Origin: Sisyra terminalis
Lineage: Eukaryota; Arthropoda; Insecta; Neuroptera; Sisyridae
Length of the DNA: 64,000 nt
Assembly (NCBI GenBank): GCA_958496175.1
Contig: OY292274.1
Location: forward strand, 9,300,001 to 9,364,000
Reading direction: 5' to 3'
The notes beneath the pieces were generated by a model. That model worked only from the letters and a program-made list of their open reading frames with translations. It was not told the DNA's origin and ran no database searches. A program made the position numbers and the translations under genes. Below, one piece after another: positions 50,551 to 62,585 of this stretch; the stretch's first letter is position 1; every line of letters begins with the position of its first letter.

Positions 50551-50915
50551 CTATACATATATTATTTCATTTTTATAGTTCATTTAATAAAATAAAATCC
50601 AATAATTAACAATTAAAAAGATGTGAGGTTGTAATTTTCTTAGTTATAAAGGTTTTTTCGATTAATATCAATTAAATACACCTTTTAAAATAACAAGCAA
50701 TTTCCTTTTTTTTTTAATTTTACGTTTCAAATATTTCAATCATAAAAACCTTGCCGAAACTTGTTAAGTTTTTGATCTCATAAAAAATCATATCTAAAAA
50801 CGAATATCTCGATCAAATTTTAAAGTATTTAAAGAGTATTAAAGAGTATTTAGAGAATTCAAGTTTGAATATTAATAAGATGATAATGATTTTAATGTTT
50901 TTTTTTATTTTACAG

Positions 50916-51133
50916 AAAATGGTGTTTATTTATCCAGCTGCGGTGTTTCGTGAAGACATCACATTGTGAAGATAGCACTTTCTAATTGCTCTACAACAAG
51001 AGCGTACTTTTAAATATGGGTGTTAACTTGTGTACAATATGGATTTTCTGTTCGACGATAATATTACTTCCGAGCGTATTTTCGAGTAGATTTTCAACAG
51101 AGGAAGAACTAATTACCGAACTAGATAGACCAA
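50916..51133 (+). other. Candidate spliced exon (5' leader plus first coding exon)
   Basis: A T-rich tract ending TTTTACAG at 50915 is a good acceptor, and A|GTAAGTTTT after 51133 is a near-consensus donor. The exon carries a 17-codon upstream frame (50919-50969, MVFIYPAAVFREDITL) and then the coding start at 51016. Base composition is richer than the flanks. It is the best host-gene exon in the window. Confidence 0.7.
51016..51133 (+). CDS. First coding exon of a secreted or membrane protein, partial
   Basis: ATG at 51016 opens a 39-codon frame to the donor at 51133/51134. Residues 1-24 look like a signal peptide: MGVNLCTIWIFC, then STIILLPSVFSS, with a hydrophobic core and small residues before a likely cleavage site. 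The following RFSTEEELITELDRP is acidic and hydrophilic, as expected for the start of a mature secreted or extracellular domain. I cannot name the family from 39 residues. The start is preferred because it follows a short terminated upstream frame and leads directly into the signal peptide. The downstream exons are not recognisable in the window and may lie beyond 64 kb. A frame phase of one base carries over to the next exon. Confidence 0.65.
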
Positions 51134-52331
51134 GTAAGTTTTAGTTATTGATATTCATTTAGTTTTTATCGTATCTATTCGAGTTTCCACAACGGATGTT
51201 TTTGGAATCGATATAATATGTTAAATGGAAAGTTTGCATTGCAAACTATGTGAATATATTATTCCGTCATTGTGCGTTTTGGCAATTGGTCGGTTATGCT
51301 TAAATGAATCTAAGATTCTGTTATGGAAATTGTTGAAGAAGTATTTTCGAACTTATGTTTAACTAGTAGTTGATATCTATCAGGGTTTTGGAAATGTAAT
51401 AATGTTTCTTCGTTATATAAATATCTTTATCGGTCTTTTCTTAAGTAATCCTTTGTTTGAAATTTAATTAATTTATAATGTTTACTTTAAGAGCAATCAA
51501 ACTTATGAAAAGTATAAAAAAATAAATTTAAGTATACTTGTTATTAGTTACATAAAATTTCTAGAGCTAAGAGAATACTTTGTGGATTTTTGTAGACACA
51601 AATAAAATACAAAGATCCAGAAAGTTTCTGATCTCTGTCTCAATTTTCTTTTGTGAAAAAATAAAATAAAAAAATTTAAATCAGAAAAAATTATTTTTCC
51701 TTAAATTGATCGATCCAGTTGATTTAAGATTTTACTGTGGTTTAAGGGTTGAAAATGCTTTTTCAAGAAATTTTTCATGTTTTTCCTAATCTTGTCAACT
51801 CTTTTTGGTGTTTGAAATCTACAACTGATAATTGTAAATATATTATTTAAATTTCTATAGGAAAGAAAAAAATCTTCAAAATGATTCGAAATGATTTTTT
51901 CAGTGTTAAGATTTATTATTTTTTTATACTGAAAATGTTGAATACGTTGAGGCTTGAACACACTATGTTTATTCAAAGAACTGGAATGGTTTTTTGTATT
52001 ATCATGCGGAATAACCACTAATATGATAATTTTTTTTGATAGCACCTATTGATTTCAGTTACATATTGATGTCTTAAATTCAACAAGGCATAACCCAGTT
52101 GAACAGTTACTAGAATATCCTCATTTCTGAAGTAATTTATTCAGGAATTGTTTATGTGGTTACAACAATTAAATAAGATACTTTTACTCTTATTAAAAAT
52201 AAAGCAGTCTGAAGGAGAGCAAAAGATATTTGAGACTTGTTTACTTTATAATTATCAAAACTAGGAAGATGTTTTCCCTTTAAGGTATGCTCTGAAAGAT
52301 GACCAATAGAAAATCCTTCTGCTTATCGAAA
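51134..52331. other. Probable intron, no gene seen
   Basis: AT-rich sequence after the donor. A minus-strand 114-codon frame (51701-52045) is lysine, asparagine and isoleucine rich like the background and is not called. Confidence 0.45.
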
Positions 52332-53528
52332 TTAAAATCTTGGACTGCAGAGGATTTGGAAGAAATCAGAAAAAAATCTTTGGGGATTAGACTGGTAAAC
52401 ACGTAATGTCCAAAAGACTGATTCAAAAAAAAAATGATGAATTTATTTTTTTTCTTTATATCGAATATATTGATGGGAATGAAAAAAAAAATCCTGTAAA
52501 AGTTTAAGCTCTTAATAATAATATTAAGAGGTGCCGCATCGCAAATTTCGATTTTCCATTTAAATAACATGGAAACAATATTCTCTTGCACTTTGAAATT
52601 TTACCAAATTTATGACCAAATTATATTCTTATAGAAAATTAAACGATCTACAAAAAAGTTCTGTAACAAGTTTTTGATATATTTATTCCTTCAAAAGTTA
52701 TTCGAGGTCAAATTTGTACTAAAGAGAAATTTTAATATTTTTTAAATTTTTTGATGCAACCATCAATTTTTTGAGAAAATTTTAAAAGGAATTTTTGTAG
52801 ACCACTTTTTTTTCTATAACTTATCTCTTTAAAAGTTTTTGATATTTTTCACAGGTTCTAAGTTAATTAAATAAAATAAAAAAATAACTTTTATGTTAAA
52901 AATATTAATTCAAGGAATATTATTAACTTAAAACAATAAAATTGCGAATATTTTGAGTTTAATGCAAATAACTTAGGACCTGTGAAAAATATCAAACACT
53001 TTTATAGAGATAAGTTATAGAAAAAAAGTGCTCTACAAAAAATGTCCTATAAAATTTTCTCATAAAATTGATGGTTGCGTCAAAAAATTGAAAAAATATT
53101 CAAATTTCTGTTTAGTTCAAATTTGACCTCGAATAACTTTTGAAGGAATAAATATATCCAAAACTTGAACGAGACCTTTTTTGTAGATCGTTAAATTTTC
53201 TACAAGAATATACCTTGGTCATTATTCCGAAATATTGTCACCAACGGGAGCTTTAAAATTCCAAAGTGTAGGAGAACATTGATCCCATGTTATTTAAAAG
53301 GGAAATCGAAATTTGCGATGTGGCACCACCTCTTAATATTAATATTAAGAGCTTAAACTTTCACAGGATTTTTTTTGTCATTCCCAACAATATTTTCGAC
53401 ATAATTAAGAAAAAAAAATCATCATTTTTTTTTGAATCAGTCTATTGGACATTATGTGTTTACCAGTCTAATCGCCAAAGATTTTTTTCTGACTTCTGCT
53501 AAATCCTTTGCAGCCCTAGATTTTAAGC
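52332..53528. mobile_element. Long palindromic fold-back element, copy 2, with extended arms
   Basis: The core 52414-53444 (1031 bases) is the same family as 49533-50550. Here the inverted repeat continues about 80 bases past both element ends: the left flank 52332-52413 (GGACTGCAGAGGATTTGG...ACGTAATGTCCAA) is the inverse of 53445-53528 (TTGGACATTATGTGTTTACC...). No target duplication is found at the inner ends. Confidence 0.85.
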
Positions 53529-53593
53529 TTAAACTTTAACAGGATTTTTTTTGTCATTCCCAACAATATTTTCGATATAATTAAGAAAAAAAA
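53527..53593 (+). mobile_element. Third, partial arm of the fold-back family
   Basis: AAGCTTAAACTTTAACAGGA through TATAATTAAGAAAAAAA repeats the outer arm segment of the fold-back element directly beside copy 2. Confidence 0.8.
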
Positions 53594-55184
53594 TTTACAA
53601 TGTAATTGGTAACTTCATACCGACCTGATTCTTTTCTAAAAGATGATGATCATTTTAAATTAATAGACAACCAGAAAATCTTCAAAATCGGTGTAAACGA
53701 CAGAAAAAAAACTATAAGCTAAATATATTGGTCAGGTTCACTTTTTTTTAATATCCAATTTAAATGAAGTAGGAAAAATTATTTCCCTAAATTGGAAGTG
53801 TTATTTCCTAGAAATAAATCCATTTCTTGAAATACGTTAATTCTTCTGATTCGTGTTGAGAATGACAGATAAAGTTAAACGTTTTTTTTATATTTAAGAA
53901 AAAAAAAGTTTGTTTTAACAATATAAGACAATTCATAAAATTTCCAACTTATATTTGAAAGCTTAAATGATTTTATATACACTATGTATGCAGACTCTAG
54001 ATGTATCAGAAAAAGAGTATACGTAGAAAATGTCAACATTTTGACGTAGATTTATCTAAATCGTGTATAAGTCCTACTTATGGAATGAAACAATAAATTT
54101 TAATCTTGATATCAGCGATTCAATGCGTGTGGTGGGCCTAAACACGATCAAATGAAATCCTAGCAGGATATGTCATATGTCTCATGTATTCAAATGCCTT
54201 TGTACATACAATTCTAATAACAAAAGCATTAATCTGCCCCATTCTATTCAACTTAGAAAAGATACGACATTAAACTTCCTACCAATAATCTTTTAATGCA
54301 TAATATTTCAGGGTGGTTAATATAAAACTTTTAAATATTTCTCTTTTATAAATTGCTTCATTTATATTAACTATGTAAAATATTTAGTCCTTTATATTCT
54401 TTTCTGCTCATTTTTTTTATTGATTTTAGATTATACAAAATTAAAATTTATTCGCTTTAAAAATGTTAAAATACCTAAATCCGATTAAAATATATTTTAT
54501 ATTTTGAATTGTAATTTTGTTATGAAATATTTTTTTTAATCGTGCAAATAAGTAGAAAACTGGGCTTTGCGTTCAAATGGAAAAAAAAACCTTCCTGTTT
54601 AATTTAGCACATCCCTAATGGCGCTAGAGGCACTCATTTGTTATCAAAGCTTTCAACAGCCTAAAAATATTTATGGTATGCTCCAAAGGAATTCTCAAAA
54701 AATTCTTCTACTAAAACCGACCAATGTGAATAAACGTGAATATTTGGCTTGAGAAGCTACGAATATTTGTTTCAAATAATTCAAGAGAAGATTAAATCTA
54801 ATTTTAGGCCACTATATTTTACTATAAAAGTAAAGCTGTAATCAGTACATGGGATCAATACATCAGTGATGTAATAATGAGGAAAAGTAAAAATTTATTT
54901 AATAAAAATTATGTGATATAAATCACACAGTTTATTGAATTCTATTTAGTAATAAATAAGAAAATTAAATTAATTTTACCTACTTGTTATAATATCTAAA
55001 TAAAAAAAGCTATATATTTTGGGAATTTTTGAATATAAAAAAAAATGTATATGCTACTAAGGTAAATAAAATATAAAATTTCATCGATAATTAAAGATAT
55101 TTTAATACAGCTAATTTCTTAATTAGTTTCGTATTTATATCAATCTTTATATATATTTTTTTACTTTTGTTGATATTTCCATTA
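53594..55184. other. No recognisable gene
   Basis: AT-rich, probably intronic. Nothing recognisable. Confidence 0.45.
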
Positions 55185-56505
55185 AAGGCCCTCGCCAGAT
55201 AAGATGGTCTAAAATGCCCGCATTGCAATCGGGCTAATTTTTTTTCTGAAAATACCTTACAGTATGGACAACATATCAGCCAAGTTTCAACTCTAAAATA
55301 TGACGCGTTTTTGTGTAAAAAATTAAAAAAAAAATTTTCAAAATCAATATTCTCTGAAACTGTTTGATAATACCGAAAAAAGTGCTTATGAGTTTCAACT
55401 TATCATTAAGTAGTATTCCGAGAAAAATTCGTACATGAATCAGATCGATCGATCATTGTTAAAAATACGATTTATTTTTTCAAAAAAAATTTTTTTTATG
55501 CCAAAATCGTTTGGTACACCTTACTTTTTTTTCTATATAATCCTCTATCATCATTCTACACTACATAATTTTTTCGGAATTTTAAAAATATTAGATGATA
55601 GTTAAAAAAAATAAGTATTCCCTAAACATTTTTTTTTTGTGCTAAAATCTTTTAGTACCATCACGTAATTTTTTTACATCATCCCCTTGTCTCAGTTTAC
55701 TAAATATAATTTTATCGTATTTTTAAAAATGTTAGATTATGGTTAGAAAAATTAAATGTATTTTTAATTCAGTTTTGCAGCTCTTACGTACTTAGTTTTT
55801 TTTTCTAAAGTAATTGCTAAATGAAATATAAATATTTTAATGTTACTTAGAAAATGTATAAAATAAATGTTGATGACTAAGGGGATGAATAATTACTTTA
55901 GAAAAAAACTAAGTACGTAAGTGCTGAAAATCTGAATTAAAAAATACGTTTAATTTTTCTAACTAATTTTTAAAAATACGAAAAAATTATATTTAGTAAA
56001 GTGAGACAAGGGGGTGATGTACAAAAAATTACGTGATGGTACTAAAAGATTTTAGCACACAAAAAAAAGTTTAAAGAATACTTCTTTTTTAACTGTTATC
56101 TAATATTTTTAAAAATCTGAAAAAATTATACATTGTAGAACGATGATAGAGCATTATATAGAAAAAAAATTAAGATGTACCAAACGATTTTGACATAAAA
56201 AAAATTTTTTGAAAAATAAATCGTATTTTTAACAATGATCGATCGATCTGATTCATGAGCGAATTTTTCTGGAAATAATACTTAGTGATATCTTGAAACT
56301 CATAAGCACTTTTTTCGGTATTATCAAACAGTTTCAGAGAATATTGATTTTGATTTTTTTTTTTTTAATTTTTTACACAAAAACGCGTCATATTTTAGAG
56401 TTGAAACTTGGCTGATATGTTGTCCATACTGTAAGGTATTTTCAGAAAAAAATTAGCCCGATTGCAATGGGGGCATTTTAGACCATTTTATCTAGCGAGG
56501 GCCTT
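55185..56505. mobile_element. 1.3-kb palindromic element flanked by TA
   Basis: Arms of about 620 bases are inverted copies, separated by about 70 bases near 55820-55890. The ends are AAGGCCCTCGCCAGATAA and GCGAGGGCCTT, each bordered by TA (55183-55184 and 56506-56507). TA duplication and full-arm inverted repeats suggest a Tc1/mariner-related fold-back. No transposase frame is present. The arms differ at few positions. Confidence 0.85.
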
Positions 56506-56507
56506 TA

Positions 56508-58913
56508 TTGATGACATGAGAAAATTAAGGAAAGCCTAATTCAGCTCTTTGTGCAATCTAAGCTCTACGTATAATTAGTCTAAAGTATCGGATTCAGTAT
56601 AAAATTTTTACCAGCTTAGTAAAAACTGGTAAAATGGCTTGACAATTTTTCGCTGTGGTCAATTTCGCTTCGCTATGAAAACTCAGCAATAATAAGATTT
56701 TTTTTTTATTAAACAAGGACTTCTTTAGAAATATCTACAAAAATGTTGAGGTTATTAGCAATAATAAGAAAATATGAAGTAATTGTTTCAAATTCAGTAT
56801 ATCTATATTGTTTTTTATTTTATTTTGGTCATTTATTTTAATTTTGGGTATAAGATCATGAATTATATCTTTTCTATTTAAAACTTAGAGAAAAATATTT
56901 TTATGCCCTACTAACTTAGTTTTGTAACTTATGATCTTTGTTACTTTAAAAATTATTATATCAATTAAATTCAAAGTAGTTGTTCTTGTCTTACATGTTT
57001 AAGTTTTAAATTTTCCTTTCTGTCATTTCACAATCATCAATAAAGTTAAATTAAGTTTGGAATAATATCCGAAAATATCCGAAATTTGAACTGCTAATTA
57101 ACAAATTCAGTAATATTATAAATTGTAAAAACAGAAATATAGAATGTACAAATAGTTGGTGAGTGAATGTGTGGTTTTAGCTTATTATGAGTTCAAATCA
57201 AATTATTTGTTAAAGTTTATTTTTGAAGCTTGCGAATATTGCATATAAATTACACATTCCAAACTTTGGCCAAGTTTTCTATATACTATTTCATTAAAAA
57301 AAAAAGTAAAAAAGTTGACTTGTATTTGTAGTAAATATCATTAAAAAATTAAAACGATAACCCTTTCGTACATAACGATATATTTTTATAAAATAATTTA
57401 TCGTACAAAACTTTTATGTTAAGAAAAGTTTCAACGACACGTCTACCTTCTCAATTTTAACGAAAAACTTTAAATATTTAAAGTTTATATGTTGTAGTTT
57501 TACATTATTAGCGTTCATGAATTATTAGTATCAACACAAACGAGCCAAACTAAACTTTTCATATTGACCTTGCGAAAATCTACTTTCCTACTTCTTTCCA
57601 GTCGAGTGAAATGAAAAAAGTTCATTAATTCCAATTATTATCAATCAATAATCCCTCTCAAATTAAAAGGACGAATGGGAAATTCGTTGAGGCTATTTTA
57701 GAGTTCCAACACGAATCTATTTAGGAATCTAGAAATATTCCCAGGTTTCTGTAGCAGACGATGTGTCTTATGGAGGACTCGGATTTAATCCTGTTGTAAC
57801 CTCGATTTTAATCCTGGACCAAACCTGTATTGAGGTCTTTGAAACTTTAATAATAAATTATATTACGTATTGTGTAATACAATTAGGCTTGTAAATCCCT
57901 ATTTGTCCCTATACTAAATCATTTCATTATTCACACCAGAACGGCTGTATTAACAATTTCGCAATTCTTCAATGTTTATTTTTCTATAGTAACAACGTTT
58001 CGGTGTTTGGTTAATCCTTCGACTGCGTTTGATTATTTTTGCAATGATTTAAATAAATCAAACATAACAGCAGGTTTTATGTAAACTCAACTAATTGAAA
58101 ATGTTCAAAAGGTTCTGCGTTTTTTACTTTATTTATATAAAATTTTAATAATATTGATAACATAAAAAATATTTATCTTGAATTTTTTTTGGACAATTAA
58201 AATAACGTTTGAATAAATAATCAATATTATTACCTCAAAGAATAAGTTCTCTTAAAAAAAAATTATCCTGATACCCTTTAATATTATAATCATTTGGTAA
58301 TATTAATAAATGAGGATGTTAACGATAATAAGTTTAAAAGTCGGGAATTAAAATGTACTCTTTATGTGGCTTTTAATAAAATGGAATTGAGCAAATATTT
58401 TCATTAATTATACAATTCCTAATTCTTTATAAAGGTATCCAAAACGGATATTTTTAAAATATGTTTCTCTCTTTTTAATTTCACAAACATAAAATCTTTT
58501 TCATTTTTATAAAATTATCGTAATGGTTCTGCTTAAAAGCGTATACTCTTTTCCAGATTGTTTGCCATTTCCAGTTCAGATTCTTTTGAAGATTTAAAAT
58601 AAAATCAACTTCTGTATTGCTTCATTAAAAATCACTTTTTTAAAAGTAATAACTGGTAAAATTGAAGATTTTTTGTTTTATGCTTAAATTTAGAAATAAC
58701 ATAATAACAAATTTTTTTTCTATTACTGAAAAAAAAACATTTTTTGTTTTTGTTATGAAATTATTTTACTATTATAATTCCTAGCTAAGTTTTTGTTGTC
58801 TCCTAAGACGTTCTCTAACCAGTCTTTGTTATAGTTATGGACCAAATGGACATGCTATAAATATTATTTAAAATATTTTAGAATTTTCTTCATATTTACC
58901 AATATGAAAATAT
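56508..58913. other. No recognisable gene
   Basis: AT-rich. A less biased stretch at 57650-57890 includes a short open frame (DVSYGGLGFNPVV) after a CTGTAGCAG that resembles an acceptor, but no donor or family can be assigned. Confidence 0.4.
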
Positions 58914-59370
58914 TGTAACGTGACATCTCAAAACTGTATTGAGATGGCGTTTATTCGTTCTTTTAATTTCTTTTGGAAATAAATAATCACTTTCACACTT
59001 AACAATCACTTTTTTTATTACAATTGTATACACTTGTTATTAAACAATTACACTTGTCAAAATAATCACTTAAATGATAATATTCATTTTTAATTCAAAT
59101 CACACCAATAATCGCTTTGTTGTAATGGAAATTCACAACTGAATTTCTATACAGAACTGTCTGGGCTTTAAACGCTGAGCGACTTATATATCCGCAACCC
59201 AACATTCTAGAATGTACTCCATTGTTCGCCAACGTTCCACCACCTACTAGATGTTTCCACAACAAACTATATCTACATTCGCATTGGTGGGAGAGAGATA
59301 GAAGTCACTCAGCCAATCGCGTGCCGGCATGGCACAAAGAGAAAGACAGACTTTGTCCCTTTCTGTTACA
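58914..59370 (-). mobile_element. Solo LTR (Gypsy-like)
   Basis: A 457-base block bounded by TGTAAC...GTTACA inverted ends and a 4-bp duplication ATAT (58910-58913 and 59371-59374), as for Ty3/Gypsy LTRs. On the minus strand TATATAAG (59184-59191) precedes an ACAGTTCT initiator-like site by about 33 bases, so the minus strand is the likely sense strand. Neither flank holds a primer-binding site or coding region, so the internal part was lost by LTR recombination. It is much richer in G+C than its surroundings. Confidence 0.88.
59200..59216. promoter_or_regulatory. Heat-shock-element-like site in the LTR
   Basis: ACATTCTAGAATGT contains the inverted pair TTC-NN-GAA in perfect symmetry, just upstream of the LTR TATA box on the minus strand. 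Only one clear pair is present, so response to heat-shock factor is uncertain. Confidence 0.35.
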
Positions 59371-59374
59371 ATAT

Positions 59375-62300
59375 AATGTTGCTGGACTTGATAAAATCTT
59401 AGAAATATTCATTAAAAAAGCAAAAAGTCGGTAAATTCAAGATGCCTCAAACAAATTCTTATTGGCCTGGCACTAAAATGACATCACAATACTGAAACTT
59501 CAAAATCCCACTGATGTTTTCCGATGACAAATTCCTCAAGTTTTGCAGCCAAATGCAAATAAACTTCTTCATGTATCTGTCTACCATACCATTGTGCTCA
59601 ATAACAAACCAACAAACTATCGAACAGTAAAAAGACCAGAAAAATGAAGAATTCCACGTGATTCAGAAGTCCCGCATTAGTAGGTAATAATAAGTTCACG
59701 ATTCGTTAAGAAAATCGTGAAAGCAATAAAAAATAATGAATTCTATTTTTATAATCAAGTTTAATTTTTGTAATGAACCACTTCGAATCAATGCAGATTG
59801 AAACTCAAAGTCTTCAACCTTTTGGAATTATTGTATTCTAGGACTTTTTGGAATAAGTATTGGATATAAATTCTCCTGTTCCCCAATTCTCCTATACGGA
59901 AGGATCGGAACGGAACTGGATTTTTCTGAGTCAGAAATCGGATACGTAATCGGAGAAACATTACGGGCAGTTCTAATGAAATCTTTGAAATATAATTAGG
60001 AAATCTACTCCTTGAATCAGTTATATATATTAGGGACCTAATATATATAAGGCCCCAATTATTACCCCATAAATTCTTACCTTTTTCTAATATGAAATAA
60101 ATACGATGACCTTAATTTACCCTTTAAATATTACTTCATAATTAGATGTTTGTGCAGGCAGAAGAAAAATCATCTGCTTTCAATAGTTTTAACGAAGATT
60201 AAAGGTTGTTATTTTTTTTTTTTGGTATAGAGTACAATAAATTTTCATAATAAGTTCAATTTTCTCGCTCTTTCAGAAGTCATTATTTAATTAATTTTGA
60301 TAGAACGATCAATTTTTTATACCAAATGTGCATTAGAAAACATCTTTTCATCCATACATTCAAACTTTCGCATTTATAATATTAGTAAAGGTAATTTGGT
60401 TTAAAAAATGTTTTTTATTTGTATGAAACAACCACAACGACAATCAATTGAATTGCAATAACCGATAAAGTTTAAAATCAAAGGATAAAATAGAGAAATT
60501 TCGTTTTATTTTGTTTTTTTGGTACAAAAATTTTAACCATTTTTAATCATGTATTGTTCTCGTTTGCTGCAAATTTTATTGCTAAACACGGAAAATGTTT
60601 CGAAACTTTCGTTTACGTGGTTTCATTCACTGACTCTCCATTGTAGTAATTCAAAGCTTAAATACCTTATCAGGGGGAAAACGGAAAAGTTTAAATTAAA
60701 ATCTATTACGTACACATATTATTTCTCTAAAATTACAATGCGTTCATAAATTGTAACGATTTACATACCTTTATGCTTTTACATGTCTTAAAATTGTTGT
60801 TTTAAGATATGGAAAACACTGCTGCGATATCTCATATCGTATAACGTGACTTAATACAATTATTCGTTTACCCTTGTGACTATTCATGCGTAATTATTAT
60901 CCTATAAAGTCAATTATTTAAGTTGTTCTCAATCAGATTTTTGATTAACTCGATAAAGTATGAGAGAAAATTTGTACTTCTAAACAAATTAATAAAACAA
61001 ATAGTTTGTTCAACCTTGGAGAAAGGAAATAGTATTGTTAAAAGTTTAAAAGTAATCGATTTTTATTTGTATTGATGCAGTTGCATGAAAAAAATTGTAA
61101 ATTAAAGACTTGTTTTTTGTTTCTTAAAGATTGATTACTCTTTCCTTTTTTATTCTCGTTGCTTTAATCTTAACTTTTTTGGGCAATAAGTAAAAAAACT
61201 GGTTTTTCAATATTTTAAAATAATATGTTGCAAACAGTTTCTTTTGAAGTTCAAAATTATTGAAAAAAAAACTTTTTATGAACTATGATAATTTGATGGA
61301 TTCATTTCCAAAAAAAAAAATAAAATTTAAAAAAGCTCAAGAAATTAAAGGAATCCAGAATCAGTCAAGGATGTAATGCACCATAAAAACCAAAAATATA
61401 CACCGTAAAAAGAGCGTACTAATCTCAAACGTTTTTTGTTTGGTTAAAACCAGCTGTAAGGTTGGATACGGTGAAATGCGCATGATCTTTAAATCAAGCG
61501 CTATACGAGTTTCAAAATGTTTCTTGGGCCAAGAAACATTCAGTTGAGTGGAGAACTTAGCGACGTTAAGTCAACTTCGATTTCTTTATACGAAATCACC
61601 ATCATATTTATTTCAAACAATATATAAACTTGATTAAAAATTTGGATACTTCTTTGAAACATAACTATACTTAATTCAAATATAAACGAAATTGAATGAA
61701 TACTTTAATATATTTGGTTTAATTTGCACAGATATTTCAACCAAAAAAAATTTAGTTTCAATAAAATTTTATTTAAAATTAAAAATATACTTGGCTAGAA
61801 ATTAGGCATAATTTATTAAATAAAGGCTGATTTAGTTTTCATTTTATATATTTTATTTATATTTTATTAAGAACAAATGTACATAATTATAACATATTTT
61901 TAAACAATACAAAATATGTAAACTTAAATTATTTAATTAAAAGTATAAGTCCGTACTATATTTAAGAACTTTAAAAACTCCTAGCCCATACTATACAAAA
62001 TACAAATAATCATTTATTAGAATAAAATAAAATATATTATAATAAATATAAATTACTTTAATATGAACAGCAAATCCTCGCTGGCTTTCTTTTGACGTAG
62101 GTTTCCAATAATTTTTTTTTTTGACTGATACACCGGGTCGTGGAGAAACAATAAAAGTTTATAAATCTATAAATATTTTAATTTGTTAAAAAATAATATA
62201 CATACCTCAAAAACTATCAATAAGATCTTCGAACCCCCGATTCATTAAATATACTTTGACCGTGTCATCAACCATTTTTATAAAATACAATATATGTAAT

Positions 62301-62469
62301 AACCGTTCAACACAAATTATCCGCAAAATTTTTTTTAATGAATATTAAAATATGTTATTACACTTATTAAAACAATAATTTATAAATAATGTTGTATACT
62401 TACAAGTTAAAATGTTAAATGAAAAGCAAAATTCACAGGTTCAAATCGATAATACAGGTTAGAAAACAC
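59375..62469. other. No recognisable gene
   Basis: AT-rich with less biased patches at 59440-59680 and 61360-61600. No splice-bounded frame or domain could be supported. Confidence 0.4.
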
Positions 62470-62585
62470 AGAGATAAAGTATAGAGGATTCATGTTTGAT
62501 CCCGTATTCGACTCGGCAATCCTATCTCTCTCCAACTCACTTTTTCACTTCAACGACCTAGGTCGGAGCGCGGTCGTTTCAAAAC
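62470..62585. promoter_or_regulatory. CpG-rich patch with perfect palindrome
   Basis: GTATTCGACTCGG and CGGAGCGCGGTCG stand out by CpG content, and CGACCTAGGTCG (62554-62565) is a perfect 12-base palindrome. It may be a regulatory site or a further promoter; no gene is attached. Confidence 0.3.

Noticed and set aside
51701..52045. 114-codon minus-strand open frame next to the signal-peptide exon
   Set aside because: Lys, Asn and Ile content matches translated AT-rich background, and it lies in probable intron on the opposite strand.
52280..53502. Similar open frames on opposite strands (52280-52591 minus, 53287-53502 plus)
   Set aside because: They are the two arms of the fold-back element read outward, which explains their similarity.
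57738..57893. Possible exon after TTCTGTAGCAG with frame DVSYGGLGFNPVV
   Set aside because: Only one weak acceptor, a stop follows without a donor, and no protein family is recognised.
59222..59434. 70-codon open frame
   Set aside because: Lies mostly inside the solo LTR and runs past its end; an accident of LTR sequence.
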